A stretch of 64,000 nucleotides of DNA. Source: Planctomycetota bacterium (lineage in GTDB: Bacteria; Planctomycetota; PUPC01; JACPCR01). Location of the stretch: positions 143,361-207,360 of the forward strand of contig JAQBXN010000002.1 of the NCBI GenBank assembly GCA_027625095.1, read 5' to 3'. Both the position numbers and the translations under genes were made by a program. The number at the start of each line of letters is the position of its first letter. Position 1 is the first letter of the stretch. Below, one piece after another: positions 44,007 through 54,128 of the stretch. Below the pieces are notes generated by a model. The model made no database searches, was not told where the DNA came from, and saw nothing but the letters and a program-made list of their open reading frames with translations.

Positions 44007-47000
44007 TCAGTCCGTCGCGAGGTCAGACAGTTTGAATGCGTAGAGGAAACCGTCCCCCGAGGCGGCCAGCAGATGCGCGGATGTTGCGGCCATACCGAAG
44101 ATGCGCGCTCTGCCTGCCAGGCAGGTGCGGACGTGCGAACCGTCATTCTTTTTCATCTGAATGATCTCTCCGCCGCTGGTGCCAGCGAAAAGTGAGTCAC
44201 CGTAAACAAACAGAGAGCTTGCCGCTGCTGATTCCAATCTCGTCTGCCAAAGGGGCTCGTCATTCTCGGGTTTCAGACAGATCGTTTTACGATCCTCTGT
44301 GGCGAGGATCGCGCTTTCGCCGTCCATGATCAGGGCCGCCGAGGGAACGCCAAGACGCCAGCGTCGCTGAAGCCGGCCTTCTTGGTCCAACGAATAGGTG
44401 ACGCCATTGCTTGAACCGACGAGGACTGTGCTGCCTGACGCGACTGGCGCAAACAGGACGGCGCCCTCGGTATCGAATTTCCAGACTTCCTTCAGGAAAT
44501 TTTCTCCCGCATCTCTTGCCGGCGTGAGGCAGTAGACCTCGCCGCTTTCGTTTCCGACGACCAGCCTGTCTCCAGAGAGAATCGGCCCGGTCAGAAAGAT
44601 ACCGTTGTCCGGGTGTGTGAATTCGAACTCTTTGCCGCCGAATTCCAGGCCAAGTCCAAACACCTTTGCCCCCGCGGACACAAAGACAGAGTTTCCAAGG
44701 ATACACGGAGTGGTGACCACCGGTTGACCCGCGTCAAATGCTCCTTTCCAGCGCGAGAATCCAGTAGATTGCTCGATTGCATAGACCTGTCCGTTGCCAT
44801 TGCCGAAAATGAGCGAACGCACACCATCGATTCGCGCCTGAGCCGGTCCGGAAGCGATGAGGCTGAACGCGCCCTTCCTGGAAATCTCGTAGTCCCTTGG
44901 CTCGAGAGTGATTTGGTTGTTACTGAATTTCACTGCCATCAACCGGCCTTCACTCGTTTTCTGGTAGGCGACACCTTCGTCCACAAATGGCTTCGCACCC
45001 AGCCCGCCACCCACAGCGAGGCACCATAGAGGTGCTCCAGTTCTTGCACTAAGACACCAGAGTTGCTTGCCTGGGCCATCCATGCGATTCGTTGAAACCA
45101 GAACCCTTCCTTCTCTCAATTGGACCGGGCTCGTGGCTTTGCCAAAAGGGGGCCAGCCTGAAGAACCGTTGAAGGACCAGCGACGGCGAAAACGATCCTC
45201 TTCGAATTGCCGGAATTCGATCGACCTTACCGCATTGCCTGCGGCAAAAAAATGCCGACCTTCTTCTGTCACCTTAAGCCAGACAGGGGCGTCAAGCTCG
45301 AGGGATCTGCCGCCCTTGAGCGCGTCGTAAACCGGATTCTTGTCTTGCTGAACTTCCACGCCAAGGCCGAGAACGCTCCCTTTTGTGCCGGTCAGGAAAA
45401 CCAGCGCGGCTTCAACTGATGGCTGCGTCAAAGGAGGCTCGGATAGTTCCAGCACTTGCCACTCATCACGCTCGGCAACACCTTTTTCATCCACGCGGAC
45501 CGCGGTCACGCGGCCCTTGCCATCGAGTTCCTGAAGGAAGACGGCGAAAGGTGAAATGATGATCGGTGGCTGGACTACCGGACCCTCCAGGTTCAGTCCG
45601 CCGACGCTCTTGCCATCTTCGCCGACTACATAGACATGCCCTCTCTGGGAGCAAACGAATGTGAGCAGACGTTCGCCGCCGGCGGTATTCATTCGCGCCT
45701 GGAGGGGAGCGCAGGTCAGGGCGTTGGGCAGGTCTGTCCATGCCACCGTTTCGCCGGAAAAGGCATCAAGAGCGAGCAGGCGGTGCGGCCAGTCGTCATC
45801 ACGTTCGGGTTGGGTGCTCAGCCAGATACGCTTGCCGTCGGTGGTGGGCGTGGAGGTAACTTTTCCCTTTAATCGCACTCGCCACTTTTCGGTACCATTG
45901 CCGGATGATACGAGTATCAAATCCCGATTTGCTCCGTCAAAACCGAGCATGTGGGCCGGGGCATTCGGAAGAGGAACTTCGGCCAGAGGTAGGTCACTGT
46001 GGCCGTGCGGAGCGGCCCACCGGATTTTTCCGGACTCAGGGACAACGCCGTAATACACTCCGCCGGCCTGGATGACCGCCAATGACGCGCCTTCTTCATC
46101 CGCCGATTCGAGAATTTCCTGGCCCCAGACTATACGCGTTTCATCTCCTTTTGGCAGATAGAGCGTTTGAGTGAGTCCCCTGGAAATAGCGGACGGTCCT
46201 TCGTATTTCTTTACCTTCAGATCTTTCAGATTGCCCGGCACTTCAAAGGAGATTTGTATTTCGCCAACCTGGGCGTGATCGAGCGCTTTTCGGGCGGCGC
46301 GAACGTTACTTTTCAGCTCCGCATCATTCGCCGCTTCGGGCACTGCCTCCACCAGATTCTTGAACTGATTCAATATTGCCTGGTAGTCACGTCGTTTCAG
46401 CAGGCCGGGCGCGTCTTGTTTGGCTGCGCGAACTCTCGCCTCCTTTTCCTGGGCCGAGGATTCGGACTTGACCTCCTTCTGAAGCGCTTCAATCCGCGCC
46501 CTGGCAGTCTGCGCTACGACCGTGCCGGGCCTGTAATTTATGGCGCGATCATAGAATGCAATCCCGGCCGCTTTATCTCCTGTGAGGACGCTCTTCTCGG
46601 CAAGCTTTATGAACGAATTCTGGGCGATCGGGCGCATAACAAATTCGAAGTTGGGATCACCGCTCAGATATTTTTCTATCTGCTCGATGACCTGATCGTG
46701 ATCGCCATTCGCTTCGTCTTGCTGGATCTTGATCAGCGAGGCGATTTCCTTCACCCGGTTCTTCTGACGGTCGGTGTAAGGGCTCTCCCAGAATTTTCTT
46801 TCAAGCTCGCTGGCCTCTTCGGTGCGGCCGTCCGCGAAGGCTCCGACGAGATCATCGAACACAGGATTTTCAGTGACCTTCTCTGGTGGGTTCAGCAAAA
46901 AATAACCGAGGAAGAGCATGCCCGCGATGGACAGGACCACCACGCTGACAGTCATTATCGTCTGACTTTTCGAGGACTCACCATGCACTCTGGGCTCTCG

Positions 47001-48056
47001 TCTGCGGACCTGACCGCCGCCGGCATAGCCGCCAAGAGAAACGAATTCTTCATCAGAGCCATCATCGGTTACAAACCGGATGCCGTTCTCCTGCTGGGTT
47101 TCAATGGCTGTTTCCGGATATGGCTGCCGAAAGCCCGGGGGGGATGCAGGGGTCAGCGAAGGCTGCACCGGCATCGGTTTCGTAATCGGGGGCTGCATAT
47201 GCTGCGGATCGTTGAATTCCCAGCCTGTTTGTGCAGTTGGGGGATTATCTGCCTGCGATGATTCCGTGAAACGGATGTTGCTGAGATCAAGATCGTCCCC
47301 GTGCGCTGGAGTCTGATCGCCGAAAAGCTCGCCGGTATCAAGCCTCATGGCCGACTCCGCGGGCCGGCCCGCGGAGGGATCGGGGAAGTTCGGCAGATTG
47401 GGTACATCACCCAATACGGCGGGAGGGGCCGGGCCGTCTTCATCTTGGAAGTTGAGGCCGACGTTTCCACGCTCAATATCCTGGGTAAGGGGTTCCAGTT
47501 CGGGCTCATCGGACTCGTTCACGCTTGCCAGGTCAAAGGCTTTCGGACTGGAAAGATCACTCTTCTCTGAGACAAGGCCCTTTAAATTCATGGTCTGCGG
47601 GCTGCCTTCATCGAGGGAAAGCGGCTCGAGATCGATGTCCTTGAGATCGATGGTCTGCGGCGGTAGGGTCGACGATTTTTCCTTTTCAGGCAGCAGATTG
47701 GCAAGGGTGGTCGATTCATCAATTGGCAGATCCACAAACTTCTGAGGCATCAGGCTGCCGTCCAGCTCTTCGAAACGTAAGACGTACTGGCCGATAACTA
47801 TTGAGTCGCCGTGGCGGAAACGGCCTTGTGCGCGAGGTTGGCCGTTGACCATTATAGGCGCCCGTGAAGACGGGGTTCTGAAGACCCAGGTCCGGCCATC
47901 GAACTGCACCTGGACATGGACAGGAAAAATATCTTCACCTTGAAGGACGTAATGGTTGTTATCCCCCGAGCCGAAAGAGGTCATCCCGCTGGGCTCGAGC
48001 TTCATTTCACTTACTTCGCCGGTTGGCGCTGTGTATTTGATTTGGGCAGACGACAT
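44007..48056 (-). CDS. FHA domain - TM - TPR-like - PQQ beta-propeller protein
   Basis: A 1349-residue protein. Residues 1-105 are an FHA domain (GSGDNNHYVL, ...IMVNGQPRAQGRFRHGD, IVIGQYVLRF), which usually binds phosphothreonine peptides. A Pro/Asp/Glu-rich linker of about 250 residues leads to one helix (about 368-390, TIMTVSVVVLSIAGMLFLGYF). Outside the membrane are helical TPR-like repeats (about 410-600) and a long WD/PQQ-type propeller (about 640-1349) with repeats such as WRVRLKGKVTSTPTTDGKRI and TGFSRWKGAFDAGQPVVTTP. It joins an intracellular phospho-reader to an extracytoplasmic propeller, so a sensor or signal-relay role alongside Ser/Thr kinases is likely. No enzyme is visible. Confidence 0.85.
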   Translation of the reverse strand: MSSAQIKYTAPTGEVSEMKLEPSGMTSFGSGDNNHYVLQGEDIFPVHVQVQFDGRTWVFRTPSSRAPIMVNGQPRAQGRFRHGDSIVIGQYVLRFEELDGSLMPQKFVDLPIDESTTLANLLPEKEKSSTLPPQTIDLKDIDLEPLSLDEGSPQTMNLKGLVSEKSDLSSPKAFDLASVNESDEPELEPLTQDIERGNVGLNFQDEDGPAPPAVLGDVPNLPNFPDPSAGRPAESAMRLDTGELFGDQTPAHGDDLDLSNIRFTESSQADNPPTAQTGWEFNDPQHMQPPITKPMPVQPSLTPASPPGFRQPYPETAIETQQENGIRFVTDDGSDEEFVSLGGYAGGGQVRRREPRVHGESSKSQTIMTVSVVVLSIAGMLFLGYFLLNPPEKVTENPVFDDLVGAFADGRTEEASELERKFWESPYTDRQKNRVKEIASLIKIQQDEANGDHDQVIEQIEKYLSGDPNFEFVMRPIAQNSFIKLAEKSVLTGDKAAGIAFYDRAINYRPGTVVAQTARARIEALQKEVKSESSAQEKEARVRAAKQDAPGLLKRRDYQAILNQFKNLVEAVPEAANDAELKSNVRAARKALDHAQVGEIQISFEVPGNLKDLKVKKYEGPSAISRGLTQTLYLPKGDETRIVWGQEILESADEEGASLAVIQAGGVYYGVVPESGKIRWAAPHGHSDLPLAEVPLPNAPAHMLGFDGANRDLILVSSGNGTEKWRVRLKGKVTSTPTTDGKRIWLSTQPERDDDWPHRLLALDAFSGETVAWTDLPNALTCAPLQARMNTAGGERLLTFVCSQRGHVYVVGEDGKSVGGLNLEGPVVQPPIIISPFAVFLQELDGKGRVTAVRVDEKGVAERDEWQVLELSEPPLTQPSVEAALVFLTGTKGSVLGLGVEVQQDKNPVYDALKGGRSLELDAPVWLKVTEEGRHFFAAGNAVRSIEFRQFEEDRFRRRWSFNGSSGWPPFGKATSPVQLREGRVLVSTNRMDGPGKQLWCLSARTGAPLWCLAVGGGLGAKPFVDEGVAYQKTSEGRLMAVKFSNNQITLEPRDYEISRKGAFSLIASGPAQARIDGVRSLIFGNGNGQVYAIEQSTGFSRWKGAFDAGQPVVTTPCILGNSVFVSAGAKVFGLGLEFGGKEFEFTHPDNGIFLTGPILSGDRLVVGNESGEVYCLTPARDAGENFLKEVWKFDTEGAVLFAPVASGSTVLVGSSNGVTYSLDQEGRLQRRWRLGVPSAALIMDGESAILATEDRKTICLKPENDEPLWQTRLESAAASSLFVYGDSLFAGTSGGEIIQMKKNDGSHVRTCLAGRARIFGMAATSAHLLAASGDGFLYAFKLSDLATD

Positions 48057-48200
48057 GGTGCTTCAGGGTGGTTATATGATGTCATTGGCAGGCGATTCTG
48101 CGCACCGGGCATCATACCACAAGTTGTGAGGTGTGGTTTCCAATCAAGCTCTGCCGAGTCTTCACCGGGTGTGCGGACTATTCTTGAACACGTCCTTGGT

Positions 48201-49364
48201 TCAGCCAAAAAACGGGCTGAGCCATTCTTCTTTGATATTCAACCCAAACCCGGGCTCGTCTGAAGGTACGAGGTAGCCATCTTCCGGAACAGGCATTCCT
48301 GGCAGGGCTGAGCTTTCGGCCAGCGGGACGCCGGGGCCCATTCTGGGCAGGTATTCAATCCAGCGGACGTTAGGGGTGGCGATGCTGAAGTGCTGGCCAT
48401 ACGGATATGCGCCGCCCGCGTGAAGGCAGACTTCGATCCCGGCGGCGGAGGCCATGTCCGCTACTTTGCTGGCTTCGCTGAGACCGCCGACCCAGAAGAT
48501 GTCCGGCTGAACTATGTCGAGCGCGTGGGCATCAAGGATCGCTTTAAAAGGGAACCGGGTGGTCATGTGTTCCCCGCTCGCGAGTGACACGCCTTGAATG
48601 CGGCGGCGCAGTTCCTTGTGGCCGTCGATGTCCTCAGGAATCAGGCACTCTTCAATCCAACGCAATTTGTACGGGCGAAGCCGCTCTGCCAGGCGGACGG
48701 TGTATTCGATATCGAAGGCCATGTAACAATCGAGCATGATGTCTACGTCGTCACCCAATTGCTGTCGCTTCTCCCCGACAAAATCTTCATTTGCCTTGAG
48801 GCCATCGAGTCCGTCCGCCGGGCCGTAAGGGCATGCGAGTTTGAATGCGTGGAAACCAAGCTCCTGATACCAGTCCGTATCGTTGCCGGTGGCGTAGCAG
48901 AAAATTTTGTCCCTGACCGGGCCGCCCATAAGTTCGTAAACCGGTCTCTCATGCAGCTTGCCGGCGAGATCCCATAAGGCGAGATCGACGCCGCTGATAG
49001 CGCAGGCAACAAGCCCTTGAGAGCCGTACGGTTTGGACATGCGGAACATCATGTCCCAGAGTTTTTCGATGGAGAGACAGTTCTCGCCGGCCAGGTGCTG
49101 TGCGAAATGGTCTTCGATGACTGCGGCAACGGGGCGGCCGTGGGAGGTCATGCCCAGGCCCCAGGTTCCATCTTCCGCAGTCACTTTAACGCCGACGCTG
49201 CTCCACTTCGGCAACCAGAGTGAGCGCGTCTTTTTGAAGCGTGGATAAACGGACATGGGGTTCGCTATCTCGGCTCCGTCCCACCAGGAGGGCCGTCGCT
49301 CCGGGGTGACCGGCTCGCATTTGGGCAGGTTTAGACGGACGGTCTGTATAGATTGGATTTTCAC
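48201..49364 (-). CDS. Enolase-superfamily dehydratase, L-rhamnonate dehydratase-like
   Basis: A 387-residue mandelate-racemase-subgroup enzyme. Metal ligands are Asp212 (MLDCYMAFD), Glu238 (WIEECLIPED) and Glu265 (SGEH), and His315 (EVCLHAGGAY) is the expected acid/base; MSVYPRF near 37-43 and CAISGVDLALWDLAGK with CYATG match the RhmD group. RhmD dehydrates L-rhamnonate to 2-keto-3-deoxy-L-rhamnonate. Other acid sugars are possible. The GTG start overlaps the TGA of the upstream 1579-residue gene by GTGA, so translation is coupled to an apparently unrelated membrane protein, which is unusual. Confidence 0.88.
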   Translation of the reverse strand: MKIQSIQTVRLNLPKCEPVTPERRPSWWDGAEIANPMSVYPRFKKTRSLWLPKWSSVGVKVTAEDGTWGLGMTSHGRPVAAVIEDHFAQHLAGENCLSIEKLWDMMFRMSKPYGSQGLVACAISGVDLALWDLAGKLHERPVYELMGGPVRDKIFCYATGNDTDWYQELGFHAFKLACPYGPADGLDGLKANEDFVGEKRQQLGDDVDIMLDCYMAFDIEYTVRLAERLRPYKLRWIEECLIPEDIDGHKELRRRIQGVSLASGEHMTTRFPFKAILDAHALDIVQPDIFWVGGLSEASKVADMASAAGIEVCLHAGGAYPYGQHFSIATPNVRWIEYLPRMGPGVPLAESSALPGMPVPEDGYLVPSDEPGFGLNIKEEWLSPFFG

Positions 49365-52300
49365 GCGGTCTGTTCTACGGAGGCAAGTCGCCTTGCAGAT
49401 TCCTGCTGCAGTTTGAGCTTGGCGAATGGATGGCCGCCGAGGGCGTCCAGGAAGTCAGGCTTAGCCAGCGAGAAGAGGATCAGCGGTCCGGAAGCCTGAA
49501 CGCTTGCGGTGCGAGGGATGTTTTGTAACAGGGCGATTTCACCGAAGTACTCTCCCGGCCGGAGGGTTCGAATCTTTTCCTCCTGCTCCTCTCCCGTAAC
49601 CAGGACTTCTGCCATACCGTCCTGGATGATATAAAACTTGTCGCCGAGTTCGCCCTGCTGGATGATGCGTTCGCCGGCCAGGTATCGCTCCAGTTGGAAT
49701 TTGGAGGCTACGGTCGCCATCTCTCCGGCTCCGAATTCTTCAAAGAGCGGCATGCGTTGAATGACACGGAGCGCACGAATGGCGTTGGCAAGTTTGTCCC
49801 GCGCCCCACCCGCTCTTTGTACAAATTTATCGAAAATGGGACGTTCGAGGACAAGGACGTGGGTCTCCGCCACGGCACGAACGTTTGCCGAACGCGGCAT
49901 GTCCTCAAGTAGCGCCAGCTCGCCGAAAAAGTCCCCAGCGCTCAGGCTGGCTACCACGTGATAATCGCCCGTCTCATCTTCGACCACTACCTCCACACGG
50001 CCACTCTGAATGACGTATGCCTCATTGCCCGGGTCGTCCTGCTTGATGATCAGTTCGCCAATCTTGTAGGTCTTGCTGTTTACGATGCGGGCGATCTGGG
50101 TCAGCTCGGCATCCTCAAAATTGTGGAAGAGGAAGGTGCTTTTCAGCAGTGCGAACCGGTCGTCTTTGGAGAATTCCTTCTCCACTCCAATGGCGGATGC
50201 CCACCGCGGATCCTGGATAAGGTGGGCGGACAGCATGTAACGCTCGTCCCAGTGCAGATGCTTGTGAAGCTCCCGCAAAGTATTTGTGAGGGCGGTCGCA
50301 CCGGTGACACTGAAGCCACGGGTGAGGCTGTGACCGATCATGGCACGCATGGGAGCAACCAGTTCATCGAACTCTTTGTCTTTGTTGCCTTCGATACTGA
50401 TGAGCTGGTGGTCTTCACTTTCGAAGTTGAGCTCGAGGTCGCCTGCTTTCTTTTTCAGTTCGCTTTTCAGGGTTTCTAAGAACGCCTGCCCGCCGCAGCG
50501 TTCCAAATTGAGGAGTAGCGTGTTTAGAGAGAAATTGAATGCGGCCAGCAGCAATTCCTCTTCGGTCTCGGATTCATCAAGATCGTAATCAGGCACGGAA
50601 GGCTGGTAGTGGCTGGCAACGAACCATAGCCCCCACGCGTTCGCCTGAAAATAGAGCCCGCCGGCAATGATCATCGAGAGCGCGAACCCGGAGATCTCTG
50701 GAACGCTTGCCCCGCGAAGCGTGGCCAGCCCCTGGGGGTAGCCAGTCGCCAGCAACGTGCCAAGGCCCACGGCCTTTCCGAACCAGATGACATCGAAGAA
50801 TGTTCCCATGGATGAGAACAGGTTTTTCAAAACCATAAGCATGGCGACCGCTGCGAGGATCAGACCGGCCATCAGCAGCATTCCCCGGCCCTCCGGGACT
50901 GAATATTGGAAGAGGGCGCCGGTTGCCGTCACTACGCAGGCGGCGCTGCCCAAGAGTTGTGGGAGCGCCCAGCCCCTGGCGATATTGCCTTCGGTTTCAG
51001 CATTGGCCTGGCTGAATACGATAAGAAACATCGGGATACCCAGCATCACCGCGACGCCCCAGAAAACCTGCGAAATGGATGATTCGGGGGCATAAAACAG
51101 AAAACCAAGAAATCCAATGAACAGGGAGCTGATGGCTGTGCCCAGGACGTAACTGGTCGGATTCGTCCAGGTACCCATCTGCCTGAACATGCGGTAAGTG
51201 GAACTGGCGACGAAGAACGCGCTGAGTGTCAGGAACAAGACCGCCGGGACAAGCACCATAAAGATCATGAGGAGGGCAAACAGCTCATCCAGGCTGATTT
51301 GTGCATTCTGAGAAAAGAGGGCGGAAACCAACTCTACCACAGTCGAAGTGAACTGATTCTTGAGAACAAAGGTGGCGAACTTGGCGGCCATAGTGAGCCA
51401 GACGACGCACCAGAGGCCGAAGAGAAGGAAGGCGACCTCGCTTTTCTGCCATCTGGTTTTTGTCCAGAGCTGCGACCAGTATTTCGGGCGGAGAAATCGG
51501 ATTGCCGCTTTTCGCAGATGGGGGCTATCCATGCCTTCCGTGGCAGCGATGTAACCCTCAGATTTCGTCAGTGGGCACAGGTGGAGGAAGACTCGCATAC
51601 CAAGGACACAGGCCCCGAGAGCCAATAGATCCCTCAACAGCGCTGAGCTGCCGATCTGATTGTTAATGATGGCGAGCGCGCCCAGCACCCCGGCGGCGAA
51701 GATCTCAATAGCAATTCCGGTCAGGTGAATGAGCACTTGCGTACGCTTGCTGAGCCGTTTCGAATCCCGGATGTCGGCATAAAAGCCGAGTAATCCAAAA
51801 CGCAGAACGAATGACACGTCGTTGACCTTGCAGAAGTTTGATTTCACCGCGATGCCGCGGCCCGATGTGTGAATAAATGAACCGAAAAAGTTCCATAAAT
51901 AAATACCAAGCAATGCCGAGGAGTAATAGCCGCCTCCAGGCCGGAAAATCTCATAGGCTTCCCGGCCTCTGCTGCCGGATAACGACAGCACGAAGGCAAT
52001 CAGGCTTCCAATGCCCAGTAAGACAAATGAAGCAAGGACCGTTTCGGCAAATAGGAAGGCACCCCCTGCATTCAGGAAGGACTGGAACAGTCCATCCCCG
52101 CCTTTTGGTCCGATAGGGCGGAAGGCAAGCCTGGTCTTTGCCTCTTCCAGCCATCCTTCCACCTCTCCGATGGCTGTCTGGCCGGTGGTCTCGGATGCTG
52201 CCTTCAGAAACCCCGTATCCTCGAGCTTGTGATAGAGCCGCTCAATACTCTTGAAACCAAGCGAATTGTATTTGCGATAGTAGGCCTCAACGATTTCTGC

Positions 52301-54100
52301 CAGGCTTGTGTCACCATCCATCTTCCGCCAGATGAATCGCTCTCGAGAGTCGATGCGCATATAGCTTCCATCATCTGGATGCTTGAGCATGTAGAACCTC
52401 GAAGTGGGCCCATCATCAAGTTCCAGGCAGATGACGCCTTCGACCGGTTCGGGAATGGTGAACATTACTTCATCAGCCCCAGCGATTGCACGCCGGAGGA
52501 TTGAGGTGCCGCCCGCGCCGATGCGGGGAAGATTTACATCCTCTTCGTCGAGGTGGTCTTCGGTGATTTCCATGTGATCATCATCGTCCTCTTCTTCTTC
52601 TGCTGCGGCTCGGGCCTTCTCACTGAAGCTTTCAGCCTGCAGTATTTCCGCCGGCGTAGAGTCTTCAGATTTGTAAGTAGTTTCTCCTGATTCGTTCGCA
52701 TCCTTCAAATCTGCCTTTTCTGAATCCGGCTCTTTGGATTCATCCGGGCCATTTTGTGGTTCACCTGCTCCCCCTTCGGCCGCTTCCCCATCCGTGGCCT
52801 CGGCTGACACCTCCGGTCTCGTTACCTGGGCGCCCTTATCGTCATCTTCCACTGAAGAGACTTCCCCTGCTGCTTCGGCTGATTCTTCAGCGTCGCTAAC
52901 ATGATCCGTTGATTCGTCGCTCTTGCTCATCTCGGATTCGCTTTCAGTGGTTTCAGCATCTTCGGATGCCTTTTCAGGTCTCTCAAATTCCTCACTCACG
53001 GTCATTCCTCTTTGGCGGGATGCAGGTGGCGGCTCAGTGTAATCACCGGGGCGTAAATTTAAAAGTGCTAAGTGGTCATTTTTCGGGAACTTCCCTGCCG
53101 ATCTGAGTTTGATTGCCTCTCCCAGCAATTGGTCAAGCAGCGGCCCCCAGATTGAGAGCGCCCGGGTGTAATAGAGTCGCGCGGACCGCAAATCACCGCG
53201 GCTGATGGCTATCTCGCCAAGGAGACATGGGATGTATTCTTGAAAATCGGTGAGCTGGGTTTCAGTAGCCACTCTTTCCTGAAGGCCTTTGAGCGCTACC
53301 TCTGCCGCATCTATTCGGCCGGTTTTGAGCAGGCAGACCGCGCGGAAGAATTCAGTATGAGCGGCAAAGAAATCATCAGTGGGAACATCCTCTAATGCTG
53401 CCAGAGCTTCCTCGAACCGCCCCATCTCAATTAGCGTGAAACCTCGGTAGTATGCCAAACCTGTCTGTTTGGGTTTGAGGTTTTGCGCCCTTTCAATGCT
53501 CTTCAAAGCTTCTATAGCCTTGCCTCCAAAGAGCTGGCGCACACCTTTATCGAGAGCCATTTTTCCCCGGAGGCCTTTCAGTGGACCGCCAGCGGGTTCG
53601 ACCAATGATGGTGGCGAGACTTCTGTTTTCTGCCCGGTTTCATTGGGCATACACATCTGGAGCAGGATCATGAGGCGAACGCGCACCTGCAGGTTGTCAC
53701 AGATTCCATACTGCTGCATCGAGCAGATCGCGGCATCGATATCGCCTTTGACCCAACTCACCAGCGCGAGGATATTAAACGCCAGGGAGTTGTTGGGAGA
53801 ATTTCGAATCACTTCCTGTGCCAGGCCCACCGCTTTCCCCAGATCGCCATGGTCGAGCCAGACGAGGGCTTCGGTCAATTGAAATGCCGGATTGGCCGGC
53901 TCCCACTTTCGGGCGCGCCTGATACACTGAAGAGCCTCATGTGTCTGCCCCAGGCTCAGGTGAGCGATGGAGCAATGGGCATCGATGCCTGCATCATCCG
54001 AGAGCCTTGAAGCCGCGGTGTAGCTTTCTATAGCCTCCGCGGGTTTTCCTTCGGAGGCCAGCTTTTGACCCTGTTTAAAAAGCTTTCTAGCCTCAAACAT
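49361..54100 (-). CDS. TPR - PqqD-like - M50-type (catalytic motif lost) - double cNMP-binding fusion
   Basis: A 1579-residue membrane protein. Order: TPR-like helices (1-330); a disordered Glu/Ser/Asp-rich linker (365-525); a PqqD-like domain (about 545-635, RFIWRKMDGDTSLAEIV); a multi-pass region (about 680-1130) that aligns with peptide zinc metalloproteases of the M50 YydH-type; and two cyclic-nucleotide-binding domains (about 1318-1435 and 1445-1560, with FGELALLEDMPRSANV and FGEIALLQNIPRTASV). In the protease region HExxH is replaced by HTSGR (744-748) and the usual NPLxKxDGY by CPLTKSEGY (842-850), so zinc proteolysis seems lost. FYADIRDSKRLSKR is retained. It overlaps the next gene by GTGA and is divergent from the cysteine-cluster gene. 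Role unknown, probably regulatory or scaffold. Confidence 0.85.
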   Translation of the reverse strand: MFEARKLFKQGQKLASEGKPAEAIESYTAASRLSDDAGIDAHCSIAHLSLGQTHEALQCIRRARKWEPANPAFQLTEALVWLDHGDLGKAVGLAQEVIRNSPNNSLAFNILALVSWVKGDIDAAICSMQQYGICDNLQVRVRLMILLQMCMPNETGQKTEVSPPSLVEPAGGPLKGLRGKMALDKGVRQLFGGKAIEALKSIERAQNLKPKQTGLAYYRGFTLIEMGRFEEALAALEDVPTDDFFAAHTEFFRAVCLLKTGRIDAAEVALKGLQERVATETQLTDFQEYIPCLLGEIAISRGDLRSARLYYTRALSIWGPLLDQLLGEAIKLRSAGKFPKNDHLALLNLRPGDYTEPPPASRQRGMTVSEEFERPEKASEDAETTESESEMSKSDESTDHVSDAEESAEAAGEVSSVEDDDKGAQVTRPEVSAEATDGEAAEGGAGEPQNGPDESKEPDSEKADLKDANESGETTYKSEDSTPAEILQAESFSEKARAAAEEEEDDDDHMEITEDHLDEEDVNLPRIGAGGTSILRRAIAGADEVMFTIPEPVEGVICLELDDGPTSRFYMLKHPDDGSYMRIDSRERFIWRKMDGDTSLAEIVEAYYRKYNSLGFKSIERLYHKLEDTGFLKAASETTGQTAIGEVEGWLEEAKTRLAFRPIGPKGGDGLFQSFLNAGGAFLFAETVLASFVLLGIGSLIAFVLSLSGSRGREAYEIFRPGGGYYSSALLGIYLWNFFGSFIHTSGRGIAVKSNFCKVNDVSFVLRFGLLGFYADIRDSKRLSKRTQVLIHLTGIAIEIFAAGVLGALAIINNQIGSSALLRDLLALGACVLGMRVFLHLCPLTKSEGYIAATEGMDSPHLRKAAIRFLRPKYWSQLWTKTRWQKSEVAFLLFGLWCVVWLTMAAKFATFVLKNQFTSTVVELVSALFSQNAQISLDELFALLMIFMVLVPAVLFLTLSAFFVASSTYRMFRQMGTWTNPTSYVLGTAISSLFIGFLGFLFYAPESSISQVFWGVAVMLGIPMFLIVFSQANAETEGNIARGWALPQLLGSAACVVTATGALFQYSVPEGRGMLLMAGLILAAVAMLMVLKNLFSSMGTFFDVIWFGKAVGLGTLLATGYPQGLATLRGASVPEISGFALSMIIAGGLYFQANAWGLWFVASHYQPSVPDYDLDESETEEELLLAAFNFSLNTLLLNLERCGGQAFLETLKSELKKKAGDLELNFESEDHQLISIEGNKDKEFDELVAPMRAMIGHSLTRGFSVTGATALTNTLRELHKHLHWDERYMLSAHLIQDPRWASAIGVEKEFSKDDRFALLKSTFLFHNFEDAELTQIARIVNSKTYKIGELIIKQDDPGNEAYVIQSGRVEVVVEDETGDYHVVASLSAGDFFGELALLEDMPRSANVRAVAETHVLVLERPIFDKFVQRAGGARDKLANAIRALRVIQRMPLFEEFGAGEMATVASKFQLERYLAGERIIQQGELGDKFYIIQDGMAEVLVTGEEQEEKIRTLRPGEYFGEIALLQNIPRTASVQASGPLILFSLAKPDFLDALGGHPFAKLKLQQESARRLASVEQTA

Positions 54101-54128
54101 TATGAAGGATTAAATCAGCAGGAAACGT

